Origin: Hymenobacter sp. YIM 151858-1 | Lineage (GTDB): Bacteria; Bacteroidota; Bacteroidia; Cytophagales; Hymenobacteraceae | Direction of reading: 5' to 3' | DNA length: 64,000 nt | Assembly: GCF_025979705.1 (NCBI RefSeq) | Contig: NZ_CP110136.1 | Coordinates: 4,216,001 to 4,280,000, forward strand | Part shown: positions 26,924 to 34,113 of the stretch, piece by piece | Numbering within the stretch: position 1 is the first letter of the stretch | Layout of the letters: every line of letters begins with the position of its first letter | Translations under genes and position numbers: made by a program | Notes under the pieces: model-generated | Told to the model about the DNA's origin: nothing | Seen by the model: only the letters and a program-made list of their open reading frames with translations | Databases searched by the model: none

Positions 26924-27637
26924 ATGAACAAGCTCCGTTCGACGTTTGCCTTTTTGCTGGCACTCGTGCTGCTGATGACCTCTACGCTCTCGCAGGCTCA
27001 AACTACTACTCCCACTGCCAAGAAGCCGATGAGCAAAACGGCCAAAGGCGCCATTATTGGTGGCTTGGGTGGTGCTGCCGGTGGTGCGGTACTGGGCCGC
27101 GTAATTGGCGGTAAAAAAGGCACGGCTGCTGGCGCTGTAATTGGTGCTGCTGTAGGTGGCGGTGCCGGCGCCCTGATTGGCCGCCGCATGGACAAGCAAG
27201 CCGAGGAGCTGCGCCGCGACATGGCCGGTGCCAAAGTTGAGCGCGTAGGCGAAGGCATCAAGATTACCTTCGACTCGGGTATCCTGTTCGCCAAGAACTC
27301 GTCGACCCTGACCTCGACCGCCCAGAACAACATCCAGACGCTGGCCGAAACCCTGAAGAAGTACGGCGACACCAACGTACTGATCGAAGGCCACACCGAC
27401 AACACCGGTTCCAACGCCATCAACGACCCGCTGTCGGTACGCCGCGCCCAAGCCGTTGCCAACTACGCCATGAACCAGGGCGTGGAGTCGTCGCGCTTCG
27501 AAGTGAAAGGCTACGGCTCGAAGCAGCCGATTGCTGACAACACCACCGAAGAAGGCCGCCGCCAGAACCGCCGCGTGGAAGTTGCCATCTACGCCAACGA
27601 AAAGCTGAAGAAAGCTGCCGAAAAAGGCCAGATCTAA
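26924..27637 (+). CDS. OmpA-family protein with glycine zipper, non-lipidated paralogue
   Basis: 237 residues with a cleavable signal peptide (MNKLRSTFAFLLALVLLMTS, cleavage near SQAQ). A glycine zipper lies at about 40-90 and an OmpA domain with VLIEGHTDNTGSNA, LSVRRAQAVANYAM and NRRVEVAIYANEKLK. It shares long identical runs with the gene at 25265, such as KVERVGEGIKITFD versus RVERVGEGIKITFD, so the pair arose by tandem duplication. This copy lacks the lipobox cysteine and should be periplasmic or embedded by its zipper. Confidence 0.92.
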   Translation: MNKLRSTFAFLLALVLLMTSTLSQAQTTTPTAKKPMSKTAKGAIIGGLGGAAGGAVLGRVIGGKKGTAAGAVIGAAVGGGAGALIGRRMDKQAEELRRDMAGAKVERVGEGIKITFDSGILFAKNSSTLTSTAQNNIQTLAETLKKYGDTNVLIEGHTDNTGSNAINDPLSVRRAQAVANYAMNQGVESSRFEVKGYGSKQPIADNTTEEGRRQNRRVEVAIYANEKLKKAAEKGQI

Positions 27638-27672
27638 GCCGGGCCGGCCATAGCCGCAGTCCCGTTGCTCGT

Positions 27673-27704
27673 CCGGCGGTTTCCCCTCAGTGGGAAGCCG
27701 CCGG
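27673..27704 (+). terminator. Terminator
   Basis: A 13-bp stem (27673-27685 and 27692-27704) with one G-T pair, then a run of seven T. Confidence 0.88.
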
Positions 27705-27785
27705 ATTTTTTTGTGCCCACCCAAGCTCGGCTTAACAATAAGATAATACGGCAAGAGCGGCAGCCGTGCTTCTATCTTTACTCGC

Positions 27786-29243
27786 ATGTCGCATACCCGT
27801 TTTTTTTGGCACCGCGTAGCCCTGCGTGCGAGCACCTGGGGCACGGGCTGCCTGCTGCTGGCAACTTTGGCAGGTACCGCCTCGGCGCAGTCGGCTGTTG
27901 TTCCGGCAGTAGTCACCCTCACGCAAACCGCCGCCCGCTCTACCACCAAACCAACCAAAACCAAACCTGTACGTGGGGCCGCCACCCTGCTGCGCTCCGG
28001 CCCCATGGTGGGCTATTCCGAAATGCGCGAGGTAATGCTGTGGGTGCAAACCACCAGCCCGGCCACCGCGCACATCGAGTATTGGGAGAAAGGCAAACCC
28101 GACGAGCGTTACCAAACCGCCGAAGTAGAAACCAACGAAACCAGCGGCCTGACCGCGCACCTGCTGGCCGATAAGGTGCAGCCGGGCCACCGCTACGAGT
28201 ACGCGCTGTACCTCAACCGCCGGCCCGTGGCCCGGCCGTATCCGCTGGAGTTCCAAAGCCAGGAGCTGTGGCAGTGGCGCAAAGACCCCGCGAACTTCCG
28301 GATGGCCATGGGCAGCTGCACCTACGTGAACGAGGCCGCCTACGACCGGCCCGGCGCGCCCTACGCCTCCGATTACGGCATCTTCACGGCCATCGATCAG
28401 CAGAAGCCCGACCTGATGCTGTGGCTGGGCGACAACGTGTACCTGCGCGAGGCCGACTGGAACACCCGCACCGGCATTTGGCACCGCAACGCCCACACCC
28501 GCGCCCTGCCCGAAATGCAGCCGCTGCTGGGGCGCACCCACAACTACGCCCTCTGGGACGACCACGATTACGGCCCCAACGACTCGGGCTATTCCTTTGC
28601 GCATAAGCAACTCACGCTCGAAGCCTTTAAGCAATTCTGGGCCAACCCCAACTACGAGCAGGGCGGGGGCGGCATCACGGGCACGTTTCAGTGGAACGAT
28701 GTGCAGTTCTTCCTGATGGACGACCGGTGGCTGCGTTCGGCCAATAAGCTGCCCACCGCCAACGCCAGCTACCTCGGCGAAACCCAGTTGCAGTGGCTTG
28801 TTGATGCCCTGGCCAGCAGCACCGCTACGTTTAAGTTTGTGGCCGTGGGCGGGCAGGTGCTCAACCCAGCCAAGGTGTTCGAAAACTACAGCAACTACGA
28901 GCAGGAGCGCAGCCGCCTGCTTAATGCCATTGCCGCGGCCCGCATACCCGGCGTTATTTTCCTGAGCGGCGACCGGCACCACACCGAGCTAACGCGCCTG
29001 GAGCGCCCCACTGGCTACCCACTCTACGACCTGACGGTGTCGCCGCTGACGAGTGCACCCGCCCTAGGTGCCCGCGACGAAGCCAACACCAGCCGGGTAG
29101 ACGGCACCCTCGTGATGCAGCGCAACTTCGCCATCCTCGATGTGTCGGGGCCGCACTTCGATCGGCGCCTGCAAATCCGCATCCACGATGCCAAAGGCAA
29201 GCTGCTGTGGGAGCAAAGCCTGGCCGCTAAAGATTTACGCTAG
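27786..29243 (+). CDS. PhoD-like alkaline phosphatase family metallophosphatase
   Basis: A 485-residue secreted enzyme. It has a signal peptide (cleavage near ASAQ), a fibronectin-like N-terminal PhoD domain to about 165, and a metallophosphatase domain with MAMGSCTYVNE, LMLWLGDNVYLREADW, ALWDDHDYGPNDSG and FLSGDRHHTEL, the metal-binding residues of PhoD-like phosphatases. Members release phosphate from phosphate mono- or diesters outside the cytoplasm. Length is normal. TATCTTTA, a near -7 match, lies about 10 bases before the start. No pho box or transport genes are near. Confidence 0.9.
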   Translation: MSHTRFFWHRVALRASTWGTGCLLLATLAGTASAQSAVVPAVVTLTQTAARSTTKPTKTKPVRGAATLLRSGPMVGYSEMREVMLWVQTTSPATAHIEYWEKGKPDERYQTAEVETNETSGLTAHLLADKVQPGHRYEYALYLNRRPVARPYPLEFQSQELWQWRKDPANFRMAMGSCTYVNEAAYDRPGAPYASDYGIFTAIDQQKPDLMLWLGDNVYLREADWNTRTGIWHRNAHTRALPEMQPLLGRTHNYALWDDHDYGPNDSGYSFAHKQLTLEAFKQFWANPNYEQGGGGITGTFQWNDVQFFLMDDRWLRSANKLPTANASYLGETQLQWLVDALASSTATFKFVAVGGQVLNPAKVFENYSNYEQERSRLLNAIAAARIPGVIFLSGDRHHTELTRLERPTGYPLYDLTVSPLTSAPALGARDEANTSRVDGTLVMQRNFAILDVSGPHFDRRLQIRIHDAKGKLLWEQSLAAKDLR

Positions 29244-29272
29244 GCACGTCCCTAGGTCAGGATTGCTGAACC

Positions 29273-29308
29273 AGCCCCTGCGCCGCAACCGCAAGCAGCG
29301 CAGGGGCT
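29273..29308 (+). terminator. Terminator
   Basis: An 11-bp stem (29273-29283 and 29298-29308) followed by TAATTTTG, after the PhoD-like gene. Confidence 0.78.
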
Positions 29309-29497
29309 TAATTTTGTTAGCGCTCCTAAAAGTGCAGGCGAGGCCAATGCTGCCAGGCACATACGGCCTGAGGCAAAGGGCTTTTCTGAGATGACAAGGA
29401 GCCGCGGCTAGCTGTTGGTGATGATGAAGCTGCCAAGCACCTAGGCCGCGCCCGTTGTAGCTGTAACCCCGAGGGTAGCGCAACGGTACAACCCAGC

Positions 29498-30262
29498 ATG
29501 CCTATTGCCGCGCTTCCTGTTGCCTACCACCTGCCTGCGCCCGATAAAACGCTGCTGGTGCACCACGTGCTCAACGATTTTTACGGCCCGCTGCCTACTG
29601 CGCCGCGCCGCTCGCCCATGCGCGAGCTGATTAGCACGGTACTATCGCACCGCACCACCCACCGCGACGAAGAGCTGGCCTACGACCGCATGCTCGAAAC
29701 CTTCGGCGACTGGGCCGGCGTGGAGCAAGCGCCCACGGCCGAGCTGGCCCACGCCATCCGGACCACGCGCTGGCCCGATACGCAGGCGCCGCGCATTCAG
29801 GAAATTCTGCGCCGCATCCGCACCGAATTCGGTACTTATTCGCTCGATGCCCTCGCCGACTGGCCCACCGAAAAGGGCTTGGCCTGGCTTACCGATATGC
29901 CCGGCATCGGCCTGAAAACGGCCTCGTTGGTGCTGCTGTTCAACTTCCAGAAGCCGGTGCTGCCCGTGGATACGCACGTGCACCGCGTAGCGCAGCGCGT
30001 GGGGCTGATCGGGCCGAAAACATCGGTGGAAAAGGCGCACCAGGTGCTGCTGGCCCAACTGCCCGCCGATGCCGTGGCGCTGCTCAACTTTCATAAGCAC
30101 AACTATTGGCTGGGCCAGCACATTTGCTTTTTCGCCAAGCCCAACTGCCCCGTGTGCCCGCTGAAAGGCGTGTGCAACTATTACGTCGAGCACTACGGCC
30201 CCGCCGACGAGGCCGCCCTGGCCGAGGTGCCCCGCAGCTGGGAAGGGGAGAAGCTACACTAG
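29498..30262 (+). CDS. Endonuclease III-like HhH-GPD DNA glycosylase
   Basis: A 254-residue base-excision repair enzyme. The helix-hairpin-helix reads MPGIGLKTASLVL with the catalytic Lys, and the catalytic Asp is in PVDTHVHRVAQRV. The C-terminus has the [4Fe-4S] loop Cys-X6-Cys-X2-Cys-X5-Cys (CFFAKPNCPVCPLKGVC). Classic Nth has LSAQTTD; here the equivalent reads LSHRTTHRD, and the protein is about 40 residues longer than E. coli Nth. It may be a divergent Nth paralogue with altered base choice. It is followed by a radical SAM gene in the same direction. Confidence 0.88.
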   Translation: MPIAALPVAYHLPAPDKTLLVHHVLNDFYGPLPTAPRRSPMRELISTVLSHRTTHRDEELAYDRMLETFGDWAGVEQAPTAELAHAIRTTRWPDTQAPRIQEILRRIRTEFGTYSLDALADWPTEKGLAWLTDMPGIGLKTASLVLLFNFQKPVLPVDTHVHRVAQRVGLIGPKTSVEKAHQVLLAQLPADAVALLNFHKHNYWLGQHICFFAKPNCPVCPLKGVCNYYVEHYGPADEAALAEVPRSWEGEKLH

Positions 30263-30460
30263 GCGGGCGTTATTTGTTTTCGGTTGTTTGTTGTTCGGGA
30301 TTTCGCGTTAGCGCTGGCTGATGGGCTCAGACCATTAACGCCACCTGGCGTGCCCACGACGCGCCCGACAAACGCCGCTCGGCTAAAGAAAGTAACTTGC
30401 GCTGTCGGAAAGCCGCGCGCAGCGCCGAAAAACGAACAACCAACCACGAAAAACGCATCC
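30263..30460. other. Leader with inverted low-complexity words
   Basis: GTTGTTTGTTGTTCGG near 30280 and its rough complement CGAACAACCAACC near 30433 frame the stretch before the radical SAM gene. It resembles the word-repeat leaders before accD and dnaE. No gene. Confidence 0.4.
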
Positions 30461-31444
30461 ATGCGCCTCGTCCGTCATCCGGTTCTGTGCAACTACTACG
30501 TTACCTACCGGTGCAATGCGAAGTGCTCGTTTTGCGACATCTGGGAAAAACCCTCGCCCTACATTCAGCTGGCCGATGTGGAGCAGAACCTGCGCGACCT
30601 GAAACGGCTGGGCGTGCGGGTAATCGATTTTACCGGCGGCGAGCCGCTGCTGCACCGCCAGCTGCCCGAGTTCCTGGAGCTGGCCCACCGCCTGGGCTTC
30701 ATCACCACCGTTACCACCAACGGCCTGCTTTACCCCAAGTACGCCGAGCGCCTGCGCGGCAAGGTGGATATGCTGCATTTCTCGCTCGATAGCAGCGAGA
30801 AAGAGCAACACGACCGCGGCCGCGGCGTGGCCTGCTTCGATTTTGTGCTCGAAAGCATTCGGGTGGCCAAAAGCCTGGGCGAGCGGCCCGATGTGCTCTT
30901 CACGGTTTTCCGCGAAAACCTAGGGCAGCTCGAGGCCGTGTACCGCAACATTACCCAGACCAACGGCCTGGTGCTCATCATCAACCCAGCCTTCGAGTAC
31001 AACGCCGTGGAAACCGGCGAGCGGCTAACGGAGGAGGAGATGCAGTACCTATCGGCCTTCGGCAAGCGCCCCGGCGTGTACCTCAACGAGGCCTTTATTC
31101 AGCTGCGGCGCGACGGCGGCAACCACGTAGCCGCGCCCGTGTGCCGCGCCGCCAGCACCACGCTGGTGATTTCGCCCGCCAACGAGTTGGTGCTGCCCTG
31201 CTACCACCTGGGCACCAAGGTTTTCCCGATCGAAGGCAAGCTGCACGAGCTGTACTGCTCCGACGAAGTACAAACCCTGGCCGCCCTGGAGGGCCGCTTG
31301 CCCCAGTGCGAGGGCTGCACCATCAACTGCTACATGCAGCCGAGCTTTGCCGTGGAAACCAGCAAATACTTTTGGCAGGCGCTGCCTAGCACCCTGCGGT
31401 ACAACTGGTACAAAGGCACCTGGAAGCGCATGCTGCGCCGCTAG
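30461..31444 (+). CDS. Radical SAM protein with SPASM-like C-terminus
   Basis: A 327-residue enzyme. The radical SAM motif CNAKCSFC (Cys-X3-Cys-X2-Cys) binds the [4Fe-4S] cluster that cleaves S-adenosylmethionine, and VIDFTGGEPLLH is the SAM-binding GGE. C-terminal cysteines (CRAAS, LPCYHLG and QCEGCTINCYM) suggest one or two auxiliary clusters, as in SPASM/Twitch proteins. These modify peptides, proteins or lipids. No precursor peptide gene is seen nearby, so the substrate is unknown. The longer upstream frame is discarded because it reads through the repeat leader. The stop TAG overlaps the stop of the convergent gene by three bases. Confidence 0.87.
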   Translation: MRLVRHPVLCNYYVTYRCNAKCSFCDIWEKPSPYIQLADVEQNLRDLKRLGVRVIDFTGGEPLLHRQLPEFLELAHRLGFITTVTTNGLLYPKYAERLRGKVDMLHFSLDSSEKEQHDRGRGVACFDFVLESIRVAKSLGERPDVLFTVFRENLGQLEAVYRNITQTNGLVLIINPAFEYNAVETGERLTEEEMQYLSAFGKRPGVYLNEAFIQLRRDGGNHVAAPVCRAASTTLVISPANELVLPCYHLGTKVFPIEGKLHELYCSDEVQTLAALEGRLPQCEGCTINCYMQPSFAVETSKYFWQALPSTLRYNWYKGTWKRMLRR

Positions 31445-31938
31445 GGCGTGGGCGTGGGCGTGCGGCTCAGGGCATCGAGGGCTTGCTGCAACTTGGCTGG
31501 GCGCTGCGTGCCCAGCAGCAGGCGGCTGCCGTCGTGCAACTCCAGCTGCAGGCCATCGAAGCCGGCAATGTTGAGGGCGCGGTTGCTGCCCAGCCCCCGC
31601 AGGCCCCAGCCGCCGTATTCACCTAGGGGGCTGTAGGAGCGCACGTAGGCGCGGCTGATCTGGCTCCAGGCGCGGTGCCGCCAAGTGCGGTGCAACGGGG
31701 CCATGCGGTAGTGCACCCCGGCGGCATCGAGGCGGGTTTCCAGGCGCAGCGTCAGCAGCAGAAAGGCCACCAGCAGGGCCGTGGCTCCGCCAACCCACGA
31801 AACGTACTCGGCGTTGTGCCGCAGGCCGGTAAGCTGCAGTGCCGCCGGTAGCAGCGCAATTACGGCGGGCAGCAGCAGCAGGGGCCACCAGTGCCGAAGA
31901 AAGCGTTGGTTTTCGAGGTAAACGACCGTGGAGTTCAT
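31441..31938 (-). CDS. Conserved membrane protein with PH-like C-terminus
   Basis: A 165-residue protein. An N-terminal soluble strand is followed by two hydrophobic helices (LLLLPAVIALLPAAL near 20-35 and ATALLVAFLLLTL near 55-70), then a beta-rich C-terminal domain containing EYGGWGLRGLG, LQLELHDGSRLLLGTQRP and a final helix. This pattern is common in a family of bacterial PH-like membrane proteins of unknown role. The ATG giving MNSTVVYLENQ was chosen because the upstream extension lies inside the divergent anhydrase gene. The two convergent stops share the palindrome CTAG at 31441-31444. Confidence 0.78.
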   Translation of the reverse strand: MNSTVVYLENQRFLRHWWPLLLLPAVIALLPAALQLTGLRHNAEYVSWVGGATALLVAFLLLTLRLETRLDAAGVHYRMAPLHRTWRHRAWSQISRAYVRSYSPLGEYGGWGLRGLGSNRALNIAGFDGLQLELHDGSRLLLGTQRPAKLQQALDALSRTPTPTP

Positions 31939-32023
31939 GCCGAATAATGGAAACGCTGCGCCGTCTTTTAACTTTCGGGCCGCGCTGCAAGCTAACCATC
32001 CGCGCCCGAACCGCATTCTGCTT

Positions 32024-32560
32024 ATGCCCGCTATTATCCGGCCCGTACAGGGCAAACACCCGCAACTCGGCCCCAACTGCTTTGTGGCCGACAACGCCAC
32101 CATCGTAGGCGACGTGCACCTGGGGCCCAACTGCACCGTGTGGTTCAATGCCGTGGTGCGCGGCGACGTGAACAGCATCCGCATCGGGGAGAAAACGAAC
32201 ATCCAGGACGGCGCCATAATCCACTGCACCTACCAGCGCGCCGCTACCACCATCGGCTCGCGCGTGAGCATCGGCCACAACGCCATTGTGCACGGCTGTA
32301 CCGTGGAGGACGACGTGCTCATCGGCATGGGCTCTATCGTGATGGACAACGCCGTGGTAGGCCGCGGCTGCATCATCGCGGCCGGCGCCATCGTGCTCGA
32401 AAACACCCAGTGCGAGCCGGGCTACCTGTACGCCGGTGTGCCCGCCAAAAAAATCAAGCCCGTTACGGAGCAGCAAACCCAGAACATGAGCCGCACCGCC
32501 GACAACTACGTGATGTACGCCAGCTGGTTCGACGATGAAGCCGGGCAGCCTACCAGCTAA
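32024..32560 (+). CDS. Gamma-carbonic anhydrase family / hexapeptide protein
   Basis: 178 residues. A left-handed beta-helix of hexapeptide repeats covers residues 10-150. The three zinc-ligand histidines of gamma-carbonic anhydrases are present (IIHCTY, SIGHNAIVHGC), as is the conserved FNAVVRGDVNSIRIG. The family (YrdA/PaaY-like) binds zinc; some members hydrate CO2, others show weak or no activity. It is cytoplasmic. The ATG at 32024 gives the normal length; an in-frame start at 31928 would overlap the divergent gene. A near -7 element (TAACTTTC) sits at 31969. Confidence 0.9.
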   Translation: MPAIIRPVQGKHPQLGPNCFVADNATIVGDVHLGPNCTVWFNAVVRGDVNSIRIGEKTNIQDGAIIHCTYQRAATTIGSRVSIGHNAIVHGCTVEDDVLIGMGSIVMDNAVVGRGCIIAAGAIVLENTQCEPGYLYAGVPAKKIKPVTEQQTQNMSRTADNYVMYASWFDDEAGQPTS

Positions 32561-32561
32561 A

Positions 32562-32617
32562 CACGCGAAGCAAAAAGGCCCGGCAACTATAGTTGCCGGG
32601 CCTTTTTGCTTCGCGTG
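32562..32617. terminator. Perfect 56-bp palindromic bidirectional terminator
   Basis: Arms of 28 nt (32562-32589 and 32590-32617) are exact complements with no spacer, with A-run and T-run on both strands. It lies between two convergent genes, and a CCTAGG word follows at 32621. Confidence 0.92.
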
Positions 32618-32629
32618 CCACCTAGGGCA

Positions 32630-33964
32630 TTACTCCTCCATATCGGGCATTTCGCCGGCGGCTTCGCGTTCGGCGGGCTCCAGCACGCGCAGCTGCACCA
32701 GCTCCACGGCGCGGCGCGAGCGGTTGAGGATGCGGAACTCGTAGTTCTCGAACACGGCCACGTCGCCCAGTTCCGGGATGGTGCCGTAAATCACGTTCAC
32801 CAGGCCGCCCACGGTTTCGTAGTCGTCGCCTTCGGGCAGGGCAAAGGGCAGAAACTCGTTGGCGTCGCTGATGGCCGTGGCGGCGTTTACGCGGTACTCC
32901 AGCTCCGAAACCTTTTCCACCACGGGTACTTCGTTGTCGTACTCGTCCTGAATTTCGCCCACCAACTCCTCCATGATGTCCTCGATGGTAACGATGCCCG
33001 ACACGCCGCCGAACTCATCCGACACGATGGCCATGTGCAGGTGCTTGCGCTGAAACTGGCGCAGCAGGCGGTTGATCTTCTTGGTTTCGGGCACGAAAAA
33101 GGCCGGGCGCATGATCTTGGCCAGGTCGATGTCTTCGCCGCGCCGGATCAGGGCAAACATATCCTTCACGTACAGGATGCCCACGATGTTGTCGATGTTG
33201 TCCTCGTACACCGGAATGCGCGAGTAGCCTTCGTTGAAGGCGGCCTCCACGATTTCCTCCTGCGAGCAGCTCACATCGATGGCCGAAATCCGGGTGCGCG
33301 GCACCATGATTTGCTTTACCATCCGGTCGTTGAACTGAAACACGTTCTCGATCAGCTCGTGCTGCGACTCCTGGATTTCGCCGCTTTGCTTGCTTTGGTC
33401 GATCAGCAAGCGCAGCTCCTCGGCCGTGTGCACCTCATGCTCGCCGGCGGGCTGAATGCCGAACAAGCGCAGAATGGCGTTGCTGATCTTGTTCATGGTC
33501 CAGATCAGCGGGAACGTGGCGTAATAAAACGCCTGCAGCGGCCCGGCTACTACCAAGCTTACCGTTTCGGAGCGCTGAATGGCCAACGATTTGGGCACCA
33601 GCTCGCCGAGCACAATGTGCAGCAGCGTTATCAGGCCAAACGAAATAGGCAAGGCAATGCTGTGGGCAGCGGCGGGCGTCAGGTCGTAGCCGAGGCTGTG
33701 CATGGTAGCCACCACCATTTCGGCTACTACGTCTTCGCCCACCCAACCCAGGGCCAGCGAAGCCAGCGTAATGCCCAACTGCGTGGCCGACAGGTAGGCG
33801 TCGAGGTTCTGAACGAGGCGCAGTGTAAGTTTGGCAAACCGGTTGCCATCCTGCGCGCGTAACTCTATCTGTGATAGACGGACCTTAACTATGGCAAACT
33901 CGGCGGCTACAAAAAAGCCGTTTGCGAGAACCAACAGAAGCGTCCAAAAGATGTTTAAGCCCAT
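32630..33964 (-). CDS. CorC/HlyC family transporter-like protein (CNNM, CBS)
   Basis: A 444-residue membrane protein. The N-terminal CNNM/DUF21 domain has three or four membrane helices (MGLNIFWTLLLVLANGFFVA onward), with HIVLGELVPKSLA as its signature. Two CBS domains follow (MVPRTRISAIDV and IVSDEFGGVSGIVTIEDIME), then a CorC_HlyC domain. Family members are linked to Mg2+/Co2+ efflux or resistance. The ATG at 33964 is preferred over a GTG at 33985. On the minus strand TACTTTTG (34016-34009) is a -7 element 45 bases upstream, and it lies back to back with the dsbD-like promoter. Confidence 0.92.
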   Translation of the reverse strand: MGLNIFWTLLLVLANGFFVAAEFAIVKVRLSQIELRAQDGNRFAKLTLRLVQNLDAYLSATQLGITLASLALGWVGEDVVAEMVVATMHSLGYDLTPAAAHSIALPISFGLITLLHIVLGELVPKSLAIQRSETVSLVVAGPLQAFYYATFPLIWTMNKISNAILRLFGIQPAGEHEVHTAEELRLLIDQSKQSGEIQESQHELIENVFQFNDRMVKQIMVPRTRISAIDVSCSQEEIVEAAFNEGYSRIPVYEDNIDNIVGILYVKDMFALIRRGEDIDLAKIMRPAFFVPETKKINRLLRQFQRKHLHMAIVSDEFGGVSGIVTIEDIMEELVGEIQDEYDNEVPVVEKVSELEYRVNAATAISDANEFLPFALPEGDDYETVGGLVNVIYGTIPELGDVAVFENYEFRILNRSRRAVELVQLRVLEPAEREAAGEMPDMEE

Positions 33965-34077
33965 AAATCCAGAGCCGACCGGCACCCGCGGCGGGTCTCT
34001 GTATGCAACAAAAGTACGAGAATCCGTCTAAGCGGTTCGGGCGACGTGCCCGCACGGGTAGGATGCAACGCTTGGCG

Positions 34078-34085
34078 TAACTTTG
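34078..34085 (+). promoter_or_regulatory. -7 element of the dsbD-like gene
   Basis: TAACTTTG, 29 bases before the ATG. The divergent CorC/HlyC gene has its own -7 element at 34009-34016 on the minus strand, so both promoters lie within about 75 bp. Confidence 0.55.
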
Positions 34086-34113
34086 TTTCTTCTTCGGAAA
34101 TTCCGACTGCCTT

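Noticed and set aside
30461-31444. A RiPP biosynthesis locus around the radical SAM gene
   Set aside because: No precursor peptide, protease or transporter lies on either side.
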